The notes under the pieces: generated by a model | Seen by the model: only the letters and a program-made list of their open reading frames with translations | Database searches by the model: none | Told to the model about the DNA's origin: nothing | Position numbers and translations under genes: made by a program | Assembly (NCBI RefSeq): GCF_024362695.1 | Contig: NW_026063246.1 | Coordinates: 434,001 to 498,000 of the forward strand | From: Pectinophora gossypiella | Taxonomy: Eukaryota; Arthropoda; Insecta; Lepidoptera; Gelechiidae | Length of the DNA stretch: 64,000 nucleotides | Direction: 5' to 3' | Shown: in pieces, positions 47,485 through 58,200 of the stretch | How the letters are laid out: every line of letters starts with the position of its first letter | Numbering within the stretch: the stretch's first letter is position 1

Positions 47485-48123
47485 ATGAAAACTACGGAGT
47501 TGGAAACACAAGTTACTTCATTATCGGAAACAATAACAACTCTGAGTGCAGATAATCAAATATTAAATAACGAAATACTTAATCTACAAAAGCAAATCGA
47601 CGATAATGAACAGAGGTCACGAATGTGCAACCTAGAAATCCAAAATATTCCGGAAAAGAAAAGTGAAAATCTTTTTCACATACTGGAAACGATTGGTCTA
47701 ATATTAAATACAAAGATACCTAAGGAATGTATAAAGGATGTTCATCGCGTCGCTCACAACAGTTCAACGGGTCGACCAAAAAATATCATTGTTCAGTTAA
47801 CTTCTAAGCGTTTAAGGGATGAAATTATTGCGGCGGCCAGGGTGCGGCGCGGCATTACCGCGGAGCAGCTACAATGCGCGCTGAGCGGCGCAGACTCCAG
47901 AAGTGGCAGCGGCGGGGCTGCCAGCGTAGACCCATCCCACAAAATATATATAAATGAACACTTAACTCTGAAGAACAAGCGTCTATACACCAAAGCACGT
48001 GATGTCGCATCGGCTAAAAAATACAAGTACATTTGGATTAAAAACGCGTCTATTTTACTACGTAAAACTGAACAAACTAAAGTTATTGTCATCCGTAGCG
48101 AGGACGACCTAAAAAAGTTGTGA
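47485..48123 (+). pseudogene. LINE-3 ORF1 (L1-like RNA-binding protein), 5'-truncated
   Basis: 212 residues: an N-terminal coiled coil (TLSADNQILNNEILNLQKQI), then RMCNLEIQNIPEKKSENLF, CIKDVHRVAHNSSTGRPK and NIIVQLTSKRLRDEIIAAAR, the RRM-type core. A C-terminal domain (HLTLKNKRLYTKARDVASAK, YKYIWIKNASILLR) completes it. The ATG straddles the junction with T1 (the 'at' matches T1), so the start is fortuitous and a longer N-terminus was probably lost. A GC-rich insert encoding CALSGADSRSGSGG interrupts the conserved part at about residues 130-150. Confidence 0.78.
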
Positions 48124-48191
48124 CTATATGGTGTGTGTACGTTCTGTTCAATCATGACATTATGCTGTACTTGGTTCATGCTACTTTCCAT

Positions 48192-49736
48192 AAAATCTAT
48201 TGTTGACCAATAGCTCTATCAATAAAATCTATTGTTGACGCTTCAAATCAAGACGTTGAGATCAGTTATGTTAAAGAGGGTATACTTAATGGCAAATGGC
48301 ATTCGTCCGCTAATAACTACAAGTTGTTTGAAAGTGAACTCTGGTTGCATGATGGGGTTCTATTGAGAAGTAACAGAATCGTGATCCCCACTAAATTGAG
48401 ACACCAAGTTCTGTTGGCAGCCCACGAAGGACACCCAGGCATTGTTAAAATGAAGGCTAGATTACGTACGAAGGTTTGGTGGCCCAAAATTGACAAAGAT
48501 GCCGAAAAGATAGTGAGAAACTGTAAGGGGTGTACATTAGTTTCCGGACCAAACCCACCAGTTCCAATGAAAAGGCGAGAGCTTCCCTCACAGCCATGGG
48601 TCGACACAGCGGTCGATTTTTTGGGTCCTTTACCATCAGGACACTACCTTTTCGTCATTATCGACTATTATAGTAGATATAAAGAAATTAAAATCATGAA
48701 ATCAACTTCTGCATGTGATACAATAAAACAAATGAAAGAAATATTTTCTCGAACTGGTAATCCTGCGAGCATTACAGCTGATAATGGCAAGCAATTCACA
48801 AGCTAAGAATTTAAATCTTTCTGTACTGAGCAAGGAATAACAATTTTTAACACAATACCTTACTGGCCACAACAGAATGGTGAAGTTGAAAGGCAAAATA
48901 GAGATATTTTGAAGCGACTCAGGATTAGCCAGTGCGAGAAATCAGATTGGAAAGATGATTTACTAAAATACCTCACTATGTATAACAGTACCCCTCATTC
49001 TTCCACAGGAAAACCACCAGCCGAGTTATTCTATGGCCGACAATTTAGAGACAAATTACCTTTTTTAACTGACCTGGAAAATGATTACAGAGACCTAGAA
49101 CTAAGAGATTTAGATAAAGAAAAAAAAGAAAAAAGTAAATTACATGAAGATAGGAAAAGAAAGGCTACAGATAGAGAATTGCAAATAGGCGAAAAGGTAT
49201 ATGTTAAAAATTTGATAAAAGAAAATAAATTAGTTTCAGAGTTCAATCCAACACCACACACTGTGGTGAGCACAGATGGTTGTGATATAAATGTGAGGAA
49301 TGATGCTACTGGTCAAGAATACAGAAGAAATATAGTTCATCTGAAGAAAGTAGAAGGCCAGTGGAAAATTGTTAATGATGATAATCAAGGATCACCAGAT
49401 AATGAAGGATAGTTTTAGTTACCGACCTTTATTTTATAGTATAGCGAGAAATAGATAATCAACTGATTTTAGAAAATAGTTTACTTTTGTTATTGTCGTC
49501 GCAACTTGTTTTGATATTATTTGTATTTATTAAACTTATAAAAAGGAAGAGATGTGATATATATACTTATAAATAATAAATGTAGTTCCGTTGACCAACG
49601 GGTACGTTCGCCCCTCACTTCTTACCTGTCACTCGTGACGTGCGGACGTGCCTTTGAGCTGCGGGCTTACTTACTGATTACCAATACTTGTATCATTTAC
49701 CTACCTGTACCTGCCGTAATAGCACAGGACATAACA
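48192..49736 (+). mobile_element. Gypsy remnant with integrase and candidate 3' LTR, inside LINE-3
   Basis: The 3' part of a Ty3/gypsy element: integrase (48208-49412), a short 3' UTR, a purine-rich tract aaaaaggaagagatg (49538-49552) and a candidate LTR from TGTGATATATAT (49553) to GGACATAACA (49736). The left part of the element is missing. An 18-bp phrase, ataaaatctattgttgac, occurs twice at the left edge (about 48190-48207, 48223-48240). LTR limits are tentative because there is no second copy to compare. Confidence 0.6.
48208..49412 (+). pseudogene. pol: Gypsy integrase with one in-frame stop
   Basis: Plus-strand frame containing the H2C2 module (LAAHEGHPGIVKM and RNCKGCTLV), the core with D (WVDTAVDFLGPL), D (ASITADNGKQF) and E (PQQNGEVERQNRDI), and a C-terminal domain (LQIGEKVYVKNLIKEN). 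The single defect is TAA at 48804-48806; the frame continues without shift to the stop at 49410-49412. All catalytic residues are present. Confidence 0.83.
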
Positions 49737-49824
49737 CTATATGTACTCGCAACCTTCCTTTTACGTACAGTTCAATTATTGTTATATAAAAAATGCCGCA
49801 TTCATTTATCACTAACTAATAACA

Positions 49825-50288
49825 ATGACGACTAATAATAATCTCTTATTTTATTATCAGAACTGTCGTGGCATAAGATCTAAGTTGGTGAATTTGCGTC
49901 TCAACATTTTAAACTCAGATTATGACGTCATAGTTTTAACTGAAACGTGGTTAATGCCGGGAGTTTTTGATGCGGAGGTAATGGATGGTAGGTACAGCAT
50001 TTATCGTGCAGATCGAGACCTTTCTAAATCAGCTAAACTTGATGGTGGAGGTGTGTTAATTGCCATTAAAAAATATATCAAATCCACCTACCTAACATGT
50101 CTGCGGTATCCGTATGAAGAGTTATACGTTAAGCTATTTATGTTTAACGAAGAAGTAATTCTAAACGCGGTGTACATACCACCGGCCACGGGGTCTAATA
50201 TTTATAAAATGTATTGTGATAATTTAGAAAATATATGTAGAAAACATAATAATAACCTAAAACAGAACATCTGTGTCGTTGGCGACTT
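49825..50288 (+). pseudogene. LINE-3 ORF2 N-terminus: endonuclease, interrupted by T2
   Basis: From the ATG at 49825: LLFYYQNCRGIRSKLVNLRL, VIVLTETWLMPGV and NAVYIPPATGSN, ending in CVVGD at the D of the GDFN block, where T2 is inserted. These are AP endonuclease motifs of the CR1/Jockey group. Confidence 0.82.
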
Positions 50289-51829
50289 AAAGGAGAATGG
50301 GCGAATCTGGTCCAAGAACCTCCACTGATGAGACTTATATGTAATGAAAGCTTATGCTTTCCCTATGAATCTGGCAAAGTCCTATCAGATTCTGTCCCGG
50401 GGTTCTTTTTTTACGGCCATGTTTGTCCTGGCTAAAAATGTGATAAAATACAGTGGGAGCTAAAATCGACTCAAGATGTGTTGCTGGATAACTAAGTCTA
50501 CATAAATAATTATGTATCATATTGTATATCATTTTAAAGAGGATCTTTTCCAGAATCCGAAACATAAAAAAAAACAAAAAAAATTCTTTATGTACGATAC
50601 GTTTGTTGTACCATTCGGCATTGTTTATAAGACAAGATATAAGCCTGGATTAATAAAACAAGATTGTGGTGAAAGAAAACATACTACATTTGCGTCCTCC
50701 CGCATTCTAATCATGTTACGTCTGTTGGATTATAATGACTAGCCTTTGAGTACGTTATCTTGCAATAGGTCCATAGCTTACGCGGCCTCTATCGGAATGG
50801 TATCTATTTTATTTCTTGTTGTTGTCACTTAGTCTTGTCAGGTTAAGAATGCAATATCAGAAGAAGGAAAAAATGATTGGGCTTCTTTGGAAAGGTTGGA
50901 AGGCGCGAAACTCGTACGTAGCTGCTGAGAAAAATGGTGCTACGGACGTGAGTTGGCTAAAAGTCGTTTACATACTTACTTAATGCATTTTTTTATTTGT
51001 GTTTCAGATTCTGATAACCTTCCCCTTTAAAATTGATATACATTATGATATATAATTATGTATATAGCCTTAGTTAAATAGTTTATCGACAACAAATCCT
51101 GAGGTGATTTTGCAGTCCACTACTGTACACTCAGGACAAACATGGCCGTAAAAAAACCCTAGGACAGTGTTTGATAGAACTTTGCCAGAATCATAGGACA
51201 AGTATAAGCTATCATTACATGCAAGTCTCACCAGTGGAGGTTCTTGGACCAAGTTCCAAGTTCCTGATAAGCTTATAATATGCAATACCGTAATGACTTG
51301 CTAATGATGACGATTTCTTGCAATAGGCAATAGCTTAGCCGGTCTCTATCGGAGAGGTGTTTATTTATTTTTCTTGTTATTATCACTCAGATCAAATTCC
51401 GGAAGCAATATAAAAAAAATCGGTAAGATACTTTTGGAAGGGGTAAAAGGCATGAAACTTGAACTTAGCTACCGAGAAACAATGGCGCTGCAGATATAAA
51501 TTGACTATAATTCGCTTACAAAAAGATTTTTTTTTGTTTTTTTTTATGTTTCGGATTCTGGAAAAGATCCTCTTTAAAATGATATACAATATGATACATA
51601 ATTATTTATGTAGACTTAGTTATCCAGCAACACATCTTGAGTCGATTTTAGCTCCCACTGTATTTTATCACATTTTTAGCCAGGACAAACATGGCCGTAA
51701 AAAAAGAACCCCGGGACAGAATCTGATAGGACTTTGCCAGAATCATAGGGAAAGCATAAGCTTTCATTACATATAAGTCTCATCAGTGGAGGTTCTTGGA
51801 CCAAGTTTCATACAAAAGTGCCCATTGTC
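50289..51829 (+). mobile_element. Composite inverted-repeat element T2, inserted in LINE-3 ORF2
   Basis: Left arm 50289-50594. Right arm, reverse complement, from about 51829 down to 51515, and it extends through a complete first module and a second module to about 50860. The left arm therefore lacks most of what the right arm has: an asymmetric fold-back. Termini AAAGGAGAATGGGC and GCCCATTGTCATTT are near-inverted repeats. The centre (50595-50760) includes the phrase gtttgttgtaccattcggca, also central in T1. The LINE-3 reading frame resumes at about 51831. No target duplication was clear. Confidence 0.75.
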
Positions 51830-53763
51830 ATTTGCCGGAAATATTGTGGACTAAACAACCGGGCGACATTACATTGGAGCCATCATCTAGGGCCCCATCT
51901 ATTAACTTAACGGAGAGATGTCAATTATTTATACGAACTTGTAATTTCCTAGGCCTAACACAAATAAACTACATATTAAATAAAGACAACACGATACTGG
52001 ATCTAATACTCTGCTCGCCTAATTTATTAAATAATGTTTCCCAATCAATTTCAATTCTATCCAAGGTAGATCCTCAGCATCCGCCACTACAATTTATTAA
52101 AAATAAAAATAATGCCTCGGTGATACCAAACGTTGAAAAAGTTCATTATAACTTCCGAAAAGCCAATTACGATGAAATAGTATCTGCTTTAAAAAATATT
52201 AACTGGGAAGAAACTATTGGGCTCTTATCAACGAATGATGCTGTGAAAGTCTTTTACGACACTGTATATGGTATTATGGAACAGCACGTTCCACGTAAAA
52301 GAAGTGGCACTAACTCTTACCCAATTTGGTTTTCTCCAGCACTAATAAAAACATTCAAACATAAACAAAAAATATGGTTGAAGTGGAAGGTGTACGAGTC
52401 TACAAGGGATTATCAAGAATTTAGTCTTCTTAGAGCACGATGTAGACTTTTATTAGAAAGAAACTTTAAATGCTACGCTCAAAATACAGAAGTTCTATTG
52501 AAATCTAATATGAAGCCATTCTGGGGATTTGTTTCGTCTCATAATAAATCTGATAAAGGGTACCCAAGCGAAATGTTTTTCCAAGACGTGTCAGCAGATT
52601 CTCCGCGGGCCATTGCGCATTTATTTTCTGACTTCTTTTCATATGTTTTCGAGAAAAAGGATCCTATACATGCAACTGAACTTGAAAATATTGAAGAATG
52701 CGAGACCGCTAATAAAATTACTAATATACATGTGACGGAACGTGACATTGTACGTGAACTAGCAAAAATAGACATTACAAAAAGCGCCGGGCCAGATGGT
52801 TTACACCCCCTTTTTCTTAAAAACACTCGATTGGCTATTGCACACCCCTTATGCTTAATATACAACAAATGTTTTATCGATGGAATATTTCCTGATAAAT
52901 GGAAATTGGCAAATGTAACACCTATCCATAAATCGGGTTCCAAGGCTCAAATTACAAACTATAGACCTATTTCTGTCCAATCATGTTTACCAAAAATATC
53001 AGAATCTTTAGTACATAAAACTATTTTCCCCCTACTGGAGCCAAACATAATTAGTGAACAACACGGTTTCATCAGAGGTAAATCTACTACTACTAACTTA
53101 TTACTGTTTAGTAATTTCCTTTTCGAATCCATGGATGCTAGGGTCCAATGTGTTGTCATATACACAGATTTCCAAAAAGCCTTTGACAAGGTAGACCATT
53201 TACTACTCCTTAAAAAACTTGCCTTTAATGGCATTAAAGGTAACTTACTAAGATGGTTTGTATCCTATCTACAGAAAAGAAGTCAGAGAATTGTTATAAA
53301 TGGCCACGAATCTCAAGTCGTTGAAGTGACTTCTGGAGTTATTCAAGGCTCTATTTTAGGCCCATTACTGTACACGATATTTATCAATGATATCGCTAAA
53401 TGTTTTGAACATTGTAAGTTCTTAATGTTCGCTGACGACCTTAAAATTTTTAGAAAAATCAGCAACATGAGTGACTGTGCTTTGATTCAGGAGGATTTGA
53501 ATCGTTTTATAAACTATTGTACAGAAAATAAACTATGTTTAGCCAATGACAAATGCTTACATATATCTATAACGCGTAACATAAACAAAATAACTAATAC
53601 TTATGAAATCGGAGGGAAATGCATAAAAACAGTCGGCATTGTGAGAGATCTAGGTATATACATTGACGAAACACTAACTCTTGACAAGCATGTTGAACAT
53701 ATAACGTTGAAAGCCTATAAAATTATGGGGTTCGTACTTCGTGTAGCAAAGCCATTCAAATAA
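51830..53763 (+). pseudogene. LINE-3 ORF2 main part: endonuclease end and reverse transcriptase
   Basis: Resumes with CHLPEILWTKQPGDITL, the rest of the endonuclease. RT motifs: ITKSAGPDGLHPLFLKNT, ITNYRPISVQSCLPKISESL, VIYTDFQKAFDKVDHLLLLK, VTSGVIQGSILGPLLYTIFI and the active site LMFADDLKIFRK. It ends at TAA 53761-53763, after which the same frame continues. The ATG at 51796 lies in T2 and is not a real start. Confidence 0.87.
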
Positions 53764-54256
53764 CTCTCCTCCTACTTGTTGTTATATAATACAATAATTA
53801 GATCTCAGATTGAATATGGATCCGTCATTTGGAATCCACATTACAATAAATATGCAGATCATATTGAAAGTATTCAGAAAAAATCTTACGAGCCATTCAT
53901 TATAGAACTTGCGGTAAACCCCCGTCGTATTCCAAATTATTAGACAAATATGGGATCCGTACCCTATCGATGCGACGTAGGCAGGCAGATGCATTGGTAT
54001 TGTATAACATCTGTAGTGGTAGGTTTAACTCGCCTGAACTTCTGGCCATGATACACTTTCGTGCACCGATACGACGTACGCGGTCAACGACGTTATTTTC
54101 TGTACCTATCAGCAAAACCAATGCAGGCCTACGTGCCCCCATACGTAGGATGTGTGGACATTATAACGATTGTCTACACTCACTAAATCTACTAGGCGTG
54201 TCAGCCAGGGCATTTAGACGTGAACTCACCAACCTGCTAGAGAAGTTAGATAATTA
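53764..54256 (+). pseudogene. LINE-3 ORF2 C-terminus
   Basis: After the in-frame stop the same frame gives LLLYNTIIRSQIEYGSVIWN, a common RT thumb block, until a frameshift near 53885. The other frame then gives KYGIRTLSMRRRQADALVLY and RRELTNLLEKLDN, ending at 54256. Confidence 0.78.
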
Positions 54257-54399
54257 GCTATACATTGGGAAAATGTTCGCACACACACAAACACATACAC
54301 ATGTGTGGCTGTCAGTGGAAGCTACCGTCACGGGGCGGCAGTTTCCGATCCCAAGATGCTGTTTCATCGCAGGGCTGACAGCCGCACCAATGCACACAT

Positions 54400-54443
<44 letters not shown>

Positions 54444-54702
54444 CAGCAAAATTTTAGTTTATATTCTATTACTTTATTTTTATTTTATTTTTTTTTCTTT
54501 TATTGGGTGCTTGAGCGATAGGCTAATGGCCTGTCACCAAGTGGTCCGTCCGTAAATTGAGGAGCAGTTGTTATATTCGATTATAAGTGTCTCAGTGAGA
54601 ATGTTAAGGATGTAGGCTTCATACTCTAAACATTACAACGCAAATAATTGTATCTAGCTTTTAAGTCTATATCTGTTTGTTCTCCAAATAAATAAATAAA
54701 TT
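54257..54702 (+). other. LINE-3 3' UTR with (CA)n and an AAAT tail
   Basis: It contains a (CA)n run at 54405-54442 and ends ctccaaataaataaataaa next to T1 sequence. No genes. Confidence 0.75.
54405..54442 (+). repeat. (CA)n microsatellite
   Basis: About 19 CA units within the LINE-3 3' UTR. A second short CA-rich stretch is at 54278-54302. Confidence 0.95.
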
Positions 54703-55222
54703 TTTCTCAGCAGCTACGTACGAGTTTCGCTTTCCAAAGGAGTCCAATCATTTTTTCCTTCTTCTGATATTGATTAACCTGACAAGTGATTCTGTTTGTT
54801 GTACCATACGGCATTGTTTATAAGACAAGCCATAAGCCTGGATTAATAAAACAAGATTGTGGTGAAATAAAACATAAGTACTACATTTCCGTCCTGCCGC
54901 ATTCTAATCATGTTACGTCTGTTGGATTATAATGACTAGCCTTTGAGTACGTTATCTTGCAATAGGTCCATAAAAAAAGTAAGCGCCTCTATCGGAATGG
55001 TATCTTTTTTTTTCTTATTGTTGTCACTTGTCAGGTTAAGAATGCAATATCAGAAAAAGGAAAAAAATGATTGGACTTCTTTGGAAAGGTTGGATGGCGC
55101 GAAACTCGTACGTAGCTGCTGAGAAAAATGGTGCTACGGACGTGAGTTGGCTAAAAGTCGTTTACATAATGCATTTTTTTTATTTGTGTTTCTGATTCTG
55201 ATAACCTTTCCCTTTTGAGTCT
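54703..55222 (+). mobile_element. Composite inverted-repeat element T1, right part
   Basis: Begins tttttctcagcagctacgta and returns as its reverse complement at about 55098-55130, forming a ~430-bp hairpin around the centre phrase gtttgttgtaccatacggca. After that it follows the module 2 reverse complement to aacctttccctttt (55222), where LINE-4 starts. The remaining right arm (rest of module 2 and module 1) is missing, so T1 was truncated here. Confidence 0.72.
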
Positions 55223-58200
55223 CGTTGCGGCACTCGTACGAGGTGGACGCGCGATCGGTTGCGTACGTAACTTTAGGTAGCTGACCGAAGTTAGTGTGAT
55301 ACGATAGCTGTTCGCGCACCTGAGCGCCTTTGTTCCCGTGTAGGTACCTACGCGCCACACGGCCATTAGATTGTCTTACATAATCTATGCAGGTAACATT
55401 TACTATGCCTAAACATTGTTATGGCAAGTAGTAAAGAGTCTCCTACAAATGAGGATAATATAATTAAGATGACCGAAGTTGAGGATATAAGAACCCCTAG
55501 TCCTTCGGAGTTTTGGACGAAAGAGTTGAATGATCAGCAAGAGATGGAATATACACAAACCTTGAAAGATAAAGAAGTGAAATTGGAAGGTCCCATAAAA
55601 AGAGAGCGAAGTGATGATGATAATGAATATGATGGAGAAGAATGGAAGACACAAGTAAATAAGAAGCCGAAAAATAATAAAAAAGGAATTGAAATCTACG
55701 CTTCCTGTAAAGATAAGCTCCCAAAACAATTTGCGTTGGCGAGACTATTCGCGAAACTGGGTATAAGTGAAATTCTAAAAATCAAATATTTAACACCATA
55801 TAAAATTCGTTTGGAATTAGAAAATGAAACATGCATGGAAAAAATCATGAGCAGCAAGGACTTAATCGATAGTGGTTGGAAATTCCAAGAAGCTTTCAAT
55901 GTCAACTTCAGCTATGGCATAATAAGGGATGTGGATCTGGACCTAGAAGAAGAAGAGATCGTCAAGAATATATGTTGTGATGACCGTACAATGATCCAGT
56001 CTGCAGTCAGATTGAATAGACGTAATAGTCTTGGGGAGTGGACACCATGCGAGACCGTCAGATTGTGCTTTAAGGGATCCTTTTTACCACAATACGTATA
56101 TGTCGACAAGCTGCGCATTAAGGTAGAAAGATACGTCTTCCCCGTCTCTCAATGCTCCAAATGTTGGCGCTTAGGACACACACAATCTAGATGCCCCGCA
56201 AGTAAGATTACTTGCCCCAAATGCAGCGGCGATCATGGCAATTGTGATGTTAAAATCTTCACGTGCGTTAACTGTGGAGGAAATCATATGGCACTAAGTA
56301 AACGCTGCCCAAATTTCCTTAAAGAAAAACGAATCCGAGAATTAATGTCTGAATACAATTGTACGTACCGCAAGGCTCTCACTTTGTATGTAGCTAAATC
56401 TCCGGAAAGTGTAAGTGAAAATCCATTTGTATATAAGGATGAAGCAGAATATCCTCAAGAAAAGGAAATTGACTATGAAAATTTGTTCCCTCCGTTAACC
56501 AAATGTAAAAGCGACAATTTTTCACAAGATTCTGGACATTCTACCCCTCTATATTCAAATGTGGTAAAGGTTCAAGCTCAAGTTCACGACCAAAAGCACT
56601 CGATGAAGGCCCGAGAAAGTCGAAAGAAACAGAAGAACAGCGCTAAGAAAACTAAGACTCATTCCGATTTGACATTTTCGGTGTTGGAGCAGCAGCCTAT
56701 GGATTTCGAAGACCCAGATAGATCGGACACAAAGGAAGACAGAGAGGATACTAATTCAAGAAATGTGACTTTCTCGGAACTGTTGTCAAGGATGAAAGAT
56801 ATAATCCTTTTAAAACATGGTTCTGTACAAGAGAAGGTCAAAAATTTATTGAAATGTTGTCTAGAGTGGTTTATTCTTGTGGTTGTAGGAAATGTTGCGG
56901 AGTGGCCAGCATTAAAACTTTTGTTAAATTGCTTAAATGGATAGTAACACCAACATTATTACTCTCAATATAATTCACTGGAATGCACAAAGTTTAAAAC
57001 CTAAACTAGCCTCTTTCGAAAATTTACTATTTCAAGAAAAGGTCCACATAGCTGCTGTATCAGAAACTTGGCTTGCCCCAGGTAGTTGTTTGAAAATTAA
57101 AGATTTTGATATCTACCGTAAAGATCGAGAGGATGCGCATGGCGGCTTGGCAATGATAGTGCATAAATCAGTTCAATTTAAGGTATGTAATATTGATTTT
57201 CCAAATCCGAGTTTCCAAATTATCTACATAAAACTTTTGAATTGTTTAGAAATTGAAAATATAGTATGTGTTTATTGTCCACCACAAGTACGTACTACAG
57301 CACAAGATTGGGAATACCTATTCTCTTTGACACATAGAAAGACGCTGGTTATTGGGGATTTGAATGGTCATCACTCCAACTGGTCAAGAAAAACGGATTC
57401 TAGAGGAGAGCACATATTACATGCGTCATTGAGTCACCAGTTTGTTACTCTAAACGACGCCACCCCCACTAGGGTTAAACTAGTCAATGGGAATTTACAA
57501 CAGTACTCACCAGATGTTTCACTGTCTACTTCAGATATTTCTTTAAAAATTAAGTACAAAGTACTCAATGAAACCCTAGGAAGCGATCACAGGATCATCA
57601 AATTGTCAACTTTGGTAAAATCGTGTCTCCCCCCGATTCTCAAAAGAAATTACAAAAATGCTGACTGGATTACGTACACAAATACATTAAAAGAACTTTT
57701 TGAGAACTACTCGCCTTCTAATAATTTACAATCTGACTATGATGTATTTGTAGATTTCATTAACATAGCAGCTGAATTGGCTATACCCTTATGTAATATT
57801 AGTCAAAACCCGAATAAGCATTTTGTTCCTCGGCCATACTGGAGTGTTGAACTCTCGAAGGCTGTGGCTGAGAGGAGACTGGCATTGTCACGGTTTAGGC
57901 GTAATCCCATCCAGCACAATGCTAATGTATTAACAGAAAAAATTAAGTTAGCCCAAAATCGAATTAGAAAAGCTAAGTACACAGATTACCAAAAATTTTG
58001 CTCTTCGTTAGATCAATCGGCTACTCCAGCAGATTTATGGCATAAGATGGGTTGGATAAAGGGTTACAGACAACCTAGAAAGCGTACCGATAAGGGGTTA
58101 GCTACTATGTTACTACATAATCTGACACCAGATTTTGCATCACCAAGTACCCCGATTTTTACGTCCAATAATGAAACTTTAGAAAATCTTATTTTAGAGT

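Larger units (their letters stand above)
47485..54702 (+). mobile_element. LINE-3: dead non-LTR retrotransposon inside T1
   Basis: ORF1 (47485-48123), ORF2 (49825-50288 and 51830-54256) and a 3' UTR ending in (AAAT)n at 54688-54702 are all in plus orientation. T1 sequence on its left (…gtagcaccat) continues on its right (tttttctcagcagctacgta), as the uninterrupted T2 copy shows. LINE-3 holds a gypsy remnant between ORF1 and ORF2 and T2 inside ORF2, and ORF2 has a stop and a frameshift. The 5' end lies within or at ORF1, so the element is probably 5'-truncated. Confidence 0.8.

Noticed and set aside
48190..48240. The 18-bp duplication ataaaatctattgttgac as a target duplication of the gypsy remnant
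   Set aside because: Both copies lie on the same (left) side 33 bp apart, and the second is part of the gypsy reading frame; a flanking duplication should bracket the element.
50289..50310. Idea that T2 carried along 20 bp of gypsy coding sequence from the T1 flank
   Set aside because: The shared AAAGGAGAATGGGCGAATCT resembles the inverted complement of the T2 right end, so it is better explained as the transposon terminus.
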